The translations under genes and the position numbers were made by a program. Shown here piece by piece: positions 16,900 through 25,383 of a stretch of 32,546 nt of DNA. The stretch is taken from IMG/VR virus record IMGVR_UViG_3300020190_000227, positions 1-32,546 of that record; one strand, 5' to 3'. The notes under the pieces are model-generated. The model saw nothing but the letters and a program-made list of their open reading frames with translations, was not told the origin of the DNA and did not search any database. This DNA comes from a virus. Every line of letters starts with the position of its first letter. Within the stretch, counting starts at the first letter, position 1.

Positions 16900-19800
16900 T
16901 TATTTTTTCTTAGTTGAGTCTAATAAACCGCCGCTTCTTTGTTCGTTTGTAATAACCTGCATACAAACTTCTTTAATTTTCTGACCTAATCTAGCATTTC
17001 TGTCTTGAAGTTCTTCATTTGTAGAAGTGCCTTGTTCATTAGTTTCGGTGTTGTTGTTAGCATTAACAGTAATATTAATATTAAAATTATTAGGAGCAGA
17101 AGATTGAGCTGTATTGGAATTGACATTAGCTCCAGAACCGCCAACCATTCCGCCGTCTTCAAATCTAGCAATTCCCGAATTAATTCTATTTAAACCGCCA
17201 ACACCGTATCTACGAACAGCGCGACTATTAACAATATATTCGCCGCCGCTTAATAAAGCTGGTATTGTATCATTTAAACGATTTCCATAAGGAAGATAAC
17301 CACCTGAAGCGAAACGCATTAAACCACCTGTTTGACGACCATATAAATTATAAGAAAGACCTGTTAAATTACGACTTGGAGAGTATGGTATATCATAACT
17401 CATTTTAGCTAAATTAGAAGTGGAAACATTACTCATCGTTGGCCTCATAACAGTATTTCCGTAACTTAAACCAACTTTGCCTTCAGAAAATATATTTTCA
17501 ACTCCAGATGTTGATGTAGCAGTTTTACCAAACAATCCAGAACCAGCTAAAGATCCCAATGCAATACTAAAACCAGCACTTATAGCGGTAGCGATTAATT
17601 GATTTGTAAACGCTTTTTGTTTTGCTTTCTTTTCTTGATCTTTTTGATATTGTTCGCGCAATCTATCAACATAAGCTCTGAATTCTGGATTTTGTTCTTT
17701 TCCAAATTCACTAAGATTAGCAAAAGGTTCATTCATACTTATTTGACCTGAAACAGAACCAGCATTTTGACCTCCATTAGCAAATCTTGGAAATCTATTA
17801 AAATTCAATTCATTCAAAATATTTGGTCCACCCATTGCATCAACAGCATTACGATTTAATACGTATTCGCCGTCTTCAAGTAACGCAGGATTAACATCGC
17901 CAGTACGACCAAAATCTGATATCGCCATTCCGTTTCCGCCTGCGTTGGATGGAACATAAATACCATCTTGGGCGTGAATAATTCCTCCTCTTTGCGCACC
18001 TAAATTTACTTTTGTAAAACCAGGCATTGCTGATCCAATACCCAACATTAAGTTATTAGCAATTTGTTGATTGAATGCGCTCTGTATCGTTCTTAAAAAT
18101 CCAGAAGCAACATCCATCAAAGCGCTATTCAAATTATCTGTTCGGCTTATTGCTGCATCAATAGCACCTGTCAATCCATCTCTAAATGCTAAAACAGTTG
18201 TTTTTCCTAAAGTATTTGGAAATGTTTCACTTTGTTGTTTTATTTCATCAAATGCTGATTGAACGCCAACTCTAAAAGATTTAGCATCACGAATTCTTTG
18301 TTCTTCTTGTTTATTTTTTAATCTTAATAATTCAAGCTCTTCTTCTGATTTTGTATTTATGCTCGCTTGAATTTTTTCTAATTCTGTTAATGCGTTTTTA
18401 GCTTTTGCATATTCAGGATCATTTTTACTCAAACTATCAGAATAAGTTTTTTGAGCTTGTACTAATTTATCAAGATCTTCTATATTTTTAACTTCAATAG
18501 GTTGAGCTAATGGAGCTTTATTTAATTTTGCAACTTCTTGGTTAAATCGTTCACTTCCTTTGCCAAAAACTGTTGCTAATTTCTCTCTTTCCGTTTCAAA
18601 TCGAATAGCTTCAGATCCAATTACTCCACCAACTCCTTTAGCAGATTGAATTTGTGTTTTTGCAAATAAATCAATGTCTCTACCAACTTGACGCTGCATA
18701 ATCTCCATTCTTTTTTGAGATTTTTGCTGCATTCCAAGACCATAAAGATTAGGCTCATAACCTAGAAATATTTCTTCTTTAGCTGTTTTAATTCTTGCTA
18801 AACTTTGTTCTTTATTCAAAGTGTTAAGCCTTTGATTCTCTAAATTAGAACGATCAGCAAGTATTTGTTTTTCAAATAAATTAATTCTTTCTCTCAAAGC
18901 ATTCTGAGTAGTATTAGAATCAACATTTTTTTTATCTCTTTCTAAATTTTTCGCTCTATCAGAATTCTCTCTTTCAAAATCTTTAAGTAAACCTTGTAAT
19001 TTTAATGTTTGTTCTTCTGAAAGAATCCCTTTAAAATCTTTTATAAATTGTTGTAATTGTTCTAAACTTGCTCCTTCGGGTAATTCTGAAAAACTTTTTA
19101 ATTGTTCTATCACTCTTGGATTTCTACTGATTTGTTGATTTCCAGAAACATTTTCAACAAAATTTTTAGTTAAAGAAAGTATTGCCTTTTGATTAGCTCC
19201 TTCGAATTCTTTTTGTAAAATATCTTTATTTCTCTGTCCTTGTTCAGCTATTACATCCAATGGATCTAAAATATTTTGTAATAAACTTTCTTGAAAAGAT
19301 CTGTATGAATTTGTTAATTTAGCTGAAAAATTTTCTTGTTCAATTTTTTGATTAGCTATGTTGATTTGATCAGCAAATGTTTGATTAATTTTAAAATATA
19401 TTTGTGCTAAATTTTCTTGTTCTGGTTTACGAGTTTCTGCTTGCGTTTGAATTTCTTGAACTATATCTAATTGATTTTGTAAAGCTCTTCTATTAATAGT
19501 TCCAAAAGTTCCGCTTCTACCCATAGAACCTCTAAAACCAGATCTTAATGATTCAGCAAAAGTTTTTTGTTCTTTTGTTGTTAATTTATTAAAAGTTTCA
19601 GATGTTTTTAATAAACTTTCTAAACTTCCAGAACCTTGTTTTTGCAATAAAGTTGCTGCCTTATCTCTATCAGCTAACTGTTCTGCGATTTGTTTAATAA
19701 CTGGATCTTCAGATGCAAGTGCTGCTAAATTTTTAATAGCTTCATCACTTTGTTGACGAGTAATATCTGCACCGCCTAAAGGTATAGTTCTTCTAGCTAA

Positions 19801-22800
19801 TTCAGTCTTGTCTATTTGATTGCCAAAATTTTCAATTTGATCTCCAATTTCTTTAGTTGAAGAAGTAAGAGCTAAACCGGCTCTTGCAGTAGCAGGTATT
19901 TGTTGAAATAATCTTCTTTGTTCTTTGAAAGCTTGAAATTCTTCTTTTTGAGATAAACCGCCTCTTTCTATTTTTTCTGTAATATTTAAAAACTGCTGTA
20001 AATTTTGTTGAGATTCTTTATCTTTCTTAATTGAATTTTCAATAACTTTTTCTAAATCAGAAAATGTGCTTCGAGCATCAAAAAATGATTTAGTAAGAGC
20101 AACGGTTGCGCCAGTTAAGCCGCCTATTACTGTTCCAACTGGACCAAAAATAGAACCTATAGTTGCTCCTGTAGACGCTAATGATGAAACGTTTGAAATC
20201 GCAGATCCCGCAAATCTTTGACCAAAACTTAATTCTTCTCTTGGTTTATTACCGACAAATGTTTGTTCAACTAATCCGGCAGCTAACGGTAATCCTAAAT
20301 TTAAAGCGATACCTCCAGATCCACTAAAAAATTTATTTGCTCCTTGACTAAAACCAGTTAAACCACGGGGTGATGTCGGAGTATTTTGTTGAGCAGCGGT
20401 TAGTTGTGCCGATAATTTTTGTTTCTTTTCGGCTTCTAATCTTTTAACCGTTGATTCTTTTAATGCTGATTGAACTGCTGTAGCTGCATTACTAGTTTGA
20501 CTAGCTCTATCAAGAGCGCGAGCGTATACTTGAGCTTGATTTTTTAATTGATTAATCTGTGTGCTTGTTAATGTTAAATCTGTAGCTAGACTTGCTAAAA
20601 TTTTATTTAAGTTGTCTATATATTTTCGATTAGTCGCATCAAAAACAGTGCCAGCTGGTAAACCCTTTAATAATTGAGATTCGCTTACTTCGGGTCTAAC
20701 GAAATTAGGAATAAATCCACGCGCTGTTTTAATTAAACCCACAGACATTTGATTGCTCATGGAATCCTGCAAAGCTTTTTTCTCGCCACCATGATCAGCT
20801 ACCGCAGCGGCAAAATTAGGTTGGCCGCTATTTCTTATAAACGGATAAGGTCCAGTTGTAGTGTCTAAAACAGCGTTGTTTCCGCTTATGTTTTCTTCTA
20901 ATTGCATTACTGAATCTGCATAACCAGCAAAATTTGGAACAAAACCTGAAGCCAATCTTTTACTTTCATATGCTTTAAAATTAGGAATAAAACCATCAGA
21001 AAGTGGAAAATATTGATAACCGCCACTAACCTCATATTCAGGTTTATCTTTGATTTTTAACGCGCTTAATTGCTCCCTAATACCGGGCATATTAGCTCCC
21101 AATATACTAACCTCTTTATGACCACCTCTACGAAGATCTGAAATCAATTGATTCAATAAACCTAACTGCACAACACGATTGCGCATGTTATTCTTTTTGT
21201 CTGTATAAGCAATTTTAATTTGACCCGGATTAGATTTAAAATCTAATTCAGGAGCGTCAATATCTGAAATATCAAGAAAATCAAAAGCAGTTTTTTTGCC
21301 TGTTAATTTGTTTAAAAATCTTCGAGCATTATCCATCTCTCCAAGGGAAGCTCCAGAACCTGGTTCAAGAAGTCTTTCCATAGCTTTTATTGCATTTTCA
21401 GAAGCAAAATTAGGAATGAAACCTCTTGATGCTAGTGATATTCCTTTGAAACCCAAATCCATTAAAAGTTTTTGCAATCCGGGTTCGTTTAGTGGCGCTC
21501 CTTTACCTCTTGTAACTCCTGTAGTAGTTTCTCTATGAAGTCTTCGGCTTTGTATTAATTCATCCGAAACTTCTCCAAGCCATTTATTACCACTTGTTTG
21601 GTTTACAGATTTAATTTGTTCGCTTAAATAACTGCTAATACCTCCTTTTTTAGTTAAATTGGCTCCAGATAATAGCAAAACTCTATCGCCATCAGTTAAT
21701 TGACTAAAATCGGTAATTGTAGAATAACCTTTTTTCTGAGCATATGTTGTTTTGCCAGCTCCTGATGGAGCTAATAAAATATCTTTAATTAATTTTGGAT
21801 TATCTAATATATATTTTTTAAGATTTTCAAATTTACCTGCATAACCTCCTTCAAAAACATCAGAATCATAAACCCAGTTTTTAGCAAAATTAGGTATAAA
21901 ACCTTTTGCTGAATTAAATAAATTTAAATTCTTTTCGTATTTTGCAGCATCCGCTTCGCGATATAAAAGTGGTTTATCGATAGATTCTGGCGCAGTTATT
22001 AATTTTAAATTTTTATTTTTATATAACTGTATATTATCTATGCCGGGTGAAAATTCTTTTAAGAATTGATTGTATTCTGGATTAGTATAATTCTCGAATG
22101 GAAATCTTAAAAATTTCTCTTCAACAGCTTTTTTACTATAATTTCCAGATTTTCCTTCAATTAAATCGGGACCATCAGAAATAAAATCCAAAGCCGAAGA
22201 ACTAGAAAATTTTATTTCTCCGCTAGAACTTGTTGGGTTTAGATAAGGATATTTATCTTTAATTTCATTTTCAAATACTTTGCCTAAACTACTGTTTGCC
22301 TCGCTTAATTGAGATAAAATCTTTTTTCTTTTTTCTACAGCAGCTTTATATTTAGGGGTTGCGGGATCAAATTTTTCTGTTATTATTTCTGGTATAAATA
22401 ATTTATCGTCGAGCTGAATCTTATCAGCATAACCTTGCTTTTTTAATTCTGATAAAGATTGAGCGACACGACCATAACCAAGAATGCCAGCCACAGATGA
22501 TTGCGCAAAATTAGGTATAAATCCTCCAGCAGAAATCCCCGGAGTAACTCTTTTTGCTTCTTTTAAAATTTCTCCTCTAACATCTGTTATAGCTTGTGGA
22601 CCGAAACTTTTTGTTGATGTTCCAAAACCTTCTTTCAAATATAATTTAGGATCAAGTTGATCAACTGGATTTATATAAACTACTTTATTGCCAGACTTTG
22701 CGGCTTCATTATATTCATTCGCAACTAAAACATTCTTCCAAACTCTTTTAGTTAATATATCGAAATTACCGGGATCAGTTCTAACTCTCTGAAATTTATC

Positions 22801-25359
22801 ATTAATATTTCTATTTTCTACTTCGCCACCTTTGATTTCGAAAAATGTTTTTGTCGCAAAATCAACTGCGTCAACAGCAGTTTGACCAGATCCTGCACCA
22901 AATAAACCTATTGATTCGGCAGTAACTGCACCACCAAAACCCATTTTCTTTATTTCTTTTAACGCAAACTCTTCATAAGCTTTACCGAAACCTTGCTTAA
23001 GAACGTTTTGAACTTTATCTCTTTCTTCTTGAGAAATATTTGGATCATTAATTATTTTTAGTAAATCAGGATAAGCAGCTTCGTAAGATTTTGAACTTTT
23101 CCATCTCGCAACAACAGAAGCGGCTTTTATTTGCGGTGCTACAGAAGGAGTTTCAGGAACAGCTTTATATTGTTTTTCTGCCGTGAAAGTTGACTTACCA
23201 ATTTCAGCACTTGTTGTTGGCGTGAAACCTCTTTCTGTTTGTTTAAGAAAATTAGTTAAAGTGGCCGGTACATATTTTTCTTTTGTTTCTACTTCGTATT
23301 GACCTAAATATGTTTGTAATTGAGCAACTAATTGAGGATTTTGTCTGTACCAATTTATATCGCTTAAATTTGCTTGATTTAAAAACGCCGCACCACCTGA
23401 TTTACCTCTCAACCATTCTTTGAAATCTCCGATACCAAAATTAGGAATATAACCTGCTGCGCGATAAGGATTTACACCAGTCTCTCTAATCGCATTGGAT
23501 TTATGCATCATTCCTGCTCTTGAATATTCCGGAGGATTAATAAAAGGCTGCGCAAATCCAGGAACATATTTAATAGTTTCAGCAGTGTTCATGACACCAC
23601 CAACTGGAGAAGGAACTACTGTACCCGGTTTATAGCCTCCCGAAATAGCTCCAGCCATTTCCGCTCTTCTTGCTCCTTCTGGTACGTATCCACCGCCATA
23701 TATTGGAATATAACCACCAGCTTTAATGTTTCCAACTTGTAAACCAGCACCACCGACTTGAATATTTTTACCAACCAATACAGCAGAAAGTTGTTTAGCT
23801 ATGTTTAATTGCTGTTGATATTTTGCTGTTTGATTTGCAGCTAAATCTAATAAAATTTTTTGTTGATTAACTAAATTCCCCTGTTCTCCTTGTAATGCTA
23901 TTGAAACTTTAGATTGACCTTGTAAAATATCTAATATAGCAGCTTCAACATCTTTTCTTTTTTGAGCTTGTGTCGTTATTCCTAATAATGTTGGTATAGC
24001 TGTAGTGATATCTTTGAAAGTATTACCAATAACTTTTGTAATAATAGCAACAGTACCAAATAAAACAGGACCACCCAAAACATTTTTAATTCCTTTTAAT
24101 AATCCACCCGCAAATTGCGAACCTAAACCTTCTCCTTCTAAAATTTGATTTATATAACTTATTGCATCGTTAAATGGAGAAATTAAATTTTTAAATACAG
24201 GTTCAAAAGTTACTTTGCCAATATTACTGCTTAGTTGTTGTAAATTAGTTCCTGTTTGAGAGATGAGCGCTGCAAGAGTAACGTTTAATGCAGCGTTAGC
24301 TTGTTGCGCTTCATTAGTTGCTTTTGCACCAATTTCTAAAGCTTTATTATAATTTCCCTGTTGATCATTTAAATCAGATAAAATTGATTTAAGAATGTTT
24401 ACTTGATAAACACCTGCAACCTGTTCTGCTAAAGCGGATCTTGAAGTATCAGCGAGTGAATTATATGACGCGGCTAAATTTTGTAAAATTTGTACTGCCG
24501 GTAATACATTTCCCTCAATATCTCTAACAGCGATATTAAAATTTTCAAGTTGAGTTAAAGTTTCGGGACGTTGTAAACGTGTAAAAATTGTTTTTAATGC
24601 GTTACCGATGACAGCACCACCACGCGCAGTTTTTTCTTGAGCTGAAGTTACTAAAGCATTTAATTGATCAAAATTAACACCAGCTTCTTGAGCGGCCTGA
24701 CCAGTACGAGATACAGCGCTTGTTAAATCTGCTGCGGAAACGGCAAATTGTTGTTCTACGGCAACGATTTTATTTAAAATAGTTGTTGTATCTAAAGACG
24801 ATTGGGCATAAGCGTTAGTTACAGCTGTTAAATCTTCAACCGCTTGTTTGGCCGAAACACCAGTTAAACGAACAAGAGTTAATGCGTCAGAAACTCTTTG
24901 AAGCGTTTGTTCTGTAGATAAACCTTGTCTAGAAAATTCAAGAGCAGCTTCAGAAGCGTCTTGGAAACTCGAAGCCGTAGCTTTTGCAACACCGAAAAGA
25001 TCACTAGAAAATTTTTGTAAACCAGATGATGAAAGAGCTAAAACGCGATTAATATCTACTAAAGCTTTTTCAACTTCAATTGTAGAACTAGCTAAATCTT
25101 TAAACGATTTTGCAACACCACCGATAACCGCTGTAGAAGCGCCGAATGCAAGTACGCGAGCATTGGAAGCAGCAAGAGCAGATTCAAATTGTTTTAAATC
25201 GCCAGTAATTCTACCTAAAGGCTGAGAAAATGTTTTAGGATCAATTCCTAAATTTAATTGGTTTTGACTAGCAAATCTGGCATTATATGCTGCAACACCC
25301 TGTGCTATACTTTGAGCTAAAGCTGTTTGACTCGCTTGTACATTAATCGTGACTGCCAT
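16900..25359 (-). CDS. Giant tape measure protein with internal enzyme-like inserts
   Basis: 2819 residues. Residues about 60-290 match the conserved tape measure domain of the TP901 type (AALEFSRQGLSTEQTLQRV, AQEAGVNFDQLNALVTSAQE, IGNALKTIFTRL). A hydrophobic stretch is at about 440-470. Residues about 549-1554 hold an array of GFIPNFA-type repeats separating inserted segments, listed separately. After it come an Ala/Gly-rich hydrophobic region (about 1680-1760), long Gln/Glu/Lys-rich coiled coil (about 1770-2420), two copies of the 'PALL..GEY..N..AV' motif common near tape measure C-termini (about residues 2490 and 2705), a hydrophobic stretch between them (about 2585-2610), and an Asn-rich tail. 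Tape measures set tail length, are threaded through the tube and are ejected into the host. It follows the chaperone genes by 24 bases with an AGGTGTAA motif before the ATG. Confidence 0.95.
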   Translation of the reverse strand: MAVTINVQASQTALAQSIAQGVAAYNARFASQNQLNLGIDPKTFSQPLGRITGDLKQFESALAASNARVLAFGASTAVIGGVAKSFKDLASSTIEVEKALVDINRVLALSSSGLQKFSSDLFGVAKATASSFQDASEAALEFSRQGLSTEQTLQRVSDALTLVRLTGVSAKQAVEDLTAVTNAYAQSSLDTTTILNKIVAVEQQFAVSAADLTSAVSRTGQAAQEAGVNFDQLNALVTSAQEKTARGGAVIGNALKTIFTRLQRPETLTQLENFNIAVRDIEGNVLPAVQILQNLAASYNSLADTSRSALAEQVAGVYQVNILKSILSDLNDQQGNYNKALEIGAKATNEAQQANAALNVTLAALISQTGTNLQQLSSNIGKVTFEPVFKNLISPFNDAISYINQILEGEGLGSQFAGGLLKGIKNVLGGPVLFGTVAIITKVIGNTFKDITTAIPTLLGITTQAQKRKDVEAAILDILQGQSKVSIALQGEQGNLVNQQKILLDLAANQTAKYQQQLNIAKQLSAVLVGKNIQVGGAGLQVGNIKAGGYIPIYGGGYVPEGARRAEMAGAISGGYKPGTVVPSPVGGVMNTAETIKYVPGFAQPFINPPEYSRAGMMHKSNAIRETGVNPYRAAGYIPNFGIGDFKEWLRGKSGGAAFLNQANLSDINWYRQNPQLVAQLQTYLGQYEVETKEKYVPATLTNFLKQTERGFTPTTSAEIGKSTFTAEKQYKAVPETPSVAPQIKAASVVARWKSSKSYEAAYPDLLKIINDPNISQEERDKVQNVLKQGFGKAYEEFALKEIKKMGFGGAVTAESIGLFGAGSGQTAVDAVDFATKTFFEIKGGEVENRNINDKFQRVRTDPGNFDILTKRVWKNVLVANEYNEAAKSGNKVVYINPVDQLDPKLYLKEGFGTSTKSFGPQAITDVRGEILKEAKRVTPGISAGGFIPNFAQSSVAGILGYGRVAQSLSELKKQGYADKIQLDDKLFIPEIITEKFDPATPKYKAAVEKRKKILSQLSEANSSLGKVFENEIKDKYPYLNPTSSSGEIKFSSSSALDFISDGPDLIEGKSGNYSKKAVEEKFLRFPFENYTNPEYNQFLKEFSPGIDNIQLYKNKNLKLITAPESIDKPLLYREADAAKYEKNLNLFNSAKGFIPNFAKNWVYDSDVFEGGYAGKFENLKKYILDNPKLIKDILLAPSGAGKTTYAQKKGYSTITDFSQLTDGDRVLLLSGANLTKKGGISSYLSEQIKSVNQTSGNKWLGEVSDELIQSRRLHRETTTGVTRGKGAPLNEPGLQKLLMDLGFKGISLASRGFIPNFASENAIKAMERLLEPGSGASLGEMDNARRFLNKLTGKKTAFDFLDISDIDAPELDFKSNPGQIKIAYTDKKNNMRNRVVQLGLLNQLISDLRRGGHKEVSILGANMPGIREQLSALKIKDKPEYEVSGGYQYFPLSDGFIPNFKAYESKRLASGFVPNFAGYADSVMQLEENISGNNAVLDTTTGPYPFIRNSGQPNFAAAVADHGGEKKALQDSMSNQMSVGLIKTARGFIPNFVRPEVSESQLLKGLPAGTVFDATNRKYIDNLNKILASLATDLTLTSTQINQLKNQAQVYARALDRASQTSNAATAVQSALKESTVKRLEAEKKQKLSAQLTAAQQNTPTSPRGLTGFSQGANKFFSGSGGIALNLGLPLAAGLVEQTFVGNKPREELSFGQRFAGSAISNVSSLASTGATIGSIFGPVGTVIGGLTGATVALTKSFFDARSTFSDLEKVIENSIKKDKESQQNLQQFLNITEKIERGGLSQKEEFQAFKEQRRLFQQIPATARAGLALTSSTKEIGDQIENFGNQIDKTELARRTIPLGGADITRQQSDEAIKNLAALASEDPVIKQIAEQLADRDKAATLLQKQGSGSLESLLKTSETFNKLTTKEQKTFAESLRSGFRGSMGRSGTFGTINRRALQNQLDIVQEIQTQAETRKPEQENLAQIYFKINQTFADQINIANQKIEQENFSAKLTNSYRSFQESLLQNILDPLDVIAEQGQRNKDILQKEFEGANQKAILSLTKNFVENVSGNQQISRNPRVIEQLKSFSELPEGASLEQLQQFIKDFKGILSEEQTLKLQGLLKDFERENSDRAKNLERDKKNVDSNTTQNALRERINLFEKQILADRSNLENQRLNTLNKEQSLARIKTAKEEIFLGYEPNLYGLGMQQKSQKRMEIMQRQVGRDIDLFAKTQIQSAKGVGGVIGSEAIRFETEREKLATVFGKGSERFNQEVAKLNKAPLAQPIEVKNIEDLDKLVQAQKTYSDSLSKNDPEYAKAKNALTELEKIQASINTKSEEELELLRLKNKQEEQRIRDAKSFRVGVQSAFDEIKQQSETFPNTLGKTTVLAFRDGLTGAIDAAISRTDNLNSALMDVASGFLRTIQSAFNQQIANNLMLGIGSAMPGFTKVNLGAQRGGIIHAQDGIYVPSNAGGNGMAISDFGRTGDVNPALLEDGEYVLNRNAVDAMGGPNILNELNFNRFPRFANGGQNAGSVSGQISMNEPFANLSEFGKEQNPEFRAYVDRLREQYQKDQEKKAKQKAFTNQLIATAISAGFSIALGSLAGSGLFGKTATSTSGVENIFSEGKVGLSYGNTVMRPTMSNVSTSNLAKMSYDIPYSPSRNLTGLSYNLYGRQTGGLMRFASGGYLPYGNRLNDTIPALLSGGEYIVNSRAVRRYGVGGLNRINSGIARFEDGGMVGGSGANVNSNTAQSSAPNNFNINITVNANNNTETNEQGTSTNEELQDRNARLGQKIKEVCMQVITNEQRSGGLLDSTKKK
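21424..21882 (-). other. Tape measure insert 3: P-loop NTPase/kinase-like segment
   Basis: Residues 1160-1312 between two GFIPNFA copies. IKDILLAPSGAGKTTYAQKK contains APSGAGKT (1197-1204), an exact match to the Walker A pattern [AG]-x4-G-K-[ST], preceded by a hydrophobic strand and followed by a helix, as in P-loop kinases. A hydrophobic DGDRVLLLSG follows (about 1225), a possible second strand. Only about 150 residues are available, small but sufficient for a compact kinase. An Arg/His-rich segment (SRRLHRETTTGVTRGKG) follows. Substrate unknown. Confidence 0.5.
21904..22503 (-). other. Tape measure insert 2: second PD-(D/E)XK-like segment
   Basis: Residues 953-1152 between two GFIPNFA copies. 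A helix GKVFENEIKDKYPYL supplies Glu1030/Glu1032; after a Ser-rich loop, SALDFISDGPDLIEGKSGN gives Asp1058, Glu1068 and Lys1070 (D-x9-E-x-K), again with hydrophobic strands. Order and spacing of these elements parallel insert 1, although the two segments are not close in sequence. A divergent duplication or independent acquisition are both possible. Confidence 0.45.
22525..23433 (-). other. Tape measure insert 1: PD-(D/E)XK nuclease-like segment
   Basis: Residues 643-945, bounded by GYIPNFG and GFIPNFA. The second half carries a nuclease-fold signature: a helix with acidic residues (GKAYEEF, Glu796/Glu797), then AVDAVDFATKTFFEIKGG with Asp833 (or Asp830), Glu841 and Lys843 in the D-x7-E-x-K arrangement, a hydrophobic strand before each, and a following Gln/Arg-containing segment. 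The first half has no recognised family. Expected for the fold: metal-dependent DNA or RNA cleavage. Motif only; activity is inference. Confidence 0.5.
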
Positions 25360-25367
25360 GTTTTAAT

Positions 25368-25375
25368 TTACACCT
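25368..25375 (-). promoter_or_regulatory. Upstream motif AGGTGTAA before the tape measure
   Basis: AGGTGTAA with an eight-base spacer (ATTAAAAC) to the tape measure ATG, in the 24-base gap after the second chaperone gene. Confidence 0.45.
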
Positions 25376-25383
25376 AAAAAATA

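Larger units (their letters stand above)
20698..23715 (-). repeat. GFIPNFA-type repeat array inside the tape measure
   Basis: Seven close copies, by residue number: GYIPNFG 636, GFIPNFA 946, 1153 and 1313, GFIPNFK 1456, GFVPNFA 1472, GFIPNFV 1548. Degenerate relatives are GYIPIY 549, YVPGFA 598 and GQPNFA 1512. DNA positions of the close copies, in the same order: 23434-23454, 22504-22524, 21883-21903, 21403-21423, 20974-20994, 20926-20946, 20698-20718. Spacing between copies is irregular: about 303, 200, 153, 136, 9 and 69 residues. The residue before each Gly varies (A, G, K, R, D, S, R). Confidence 0.9.

Noticed and set aside
16986-17193. Short frames on both strands inside the tape measure C-terminus
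   Set aside because: Low-complexity shadows of the Asn/Thr-rich tape measure tail.
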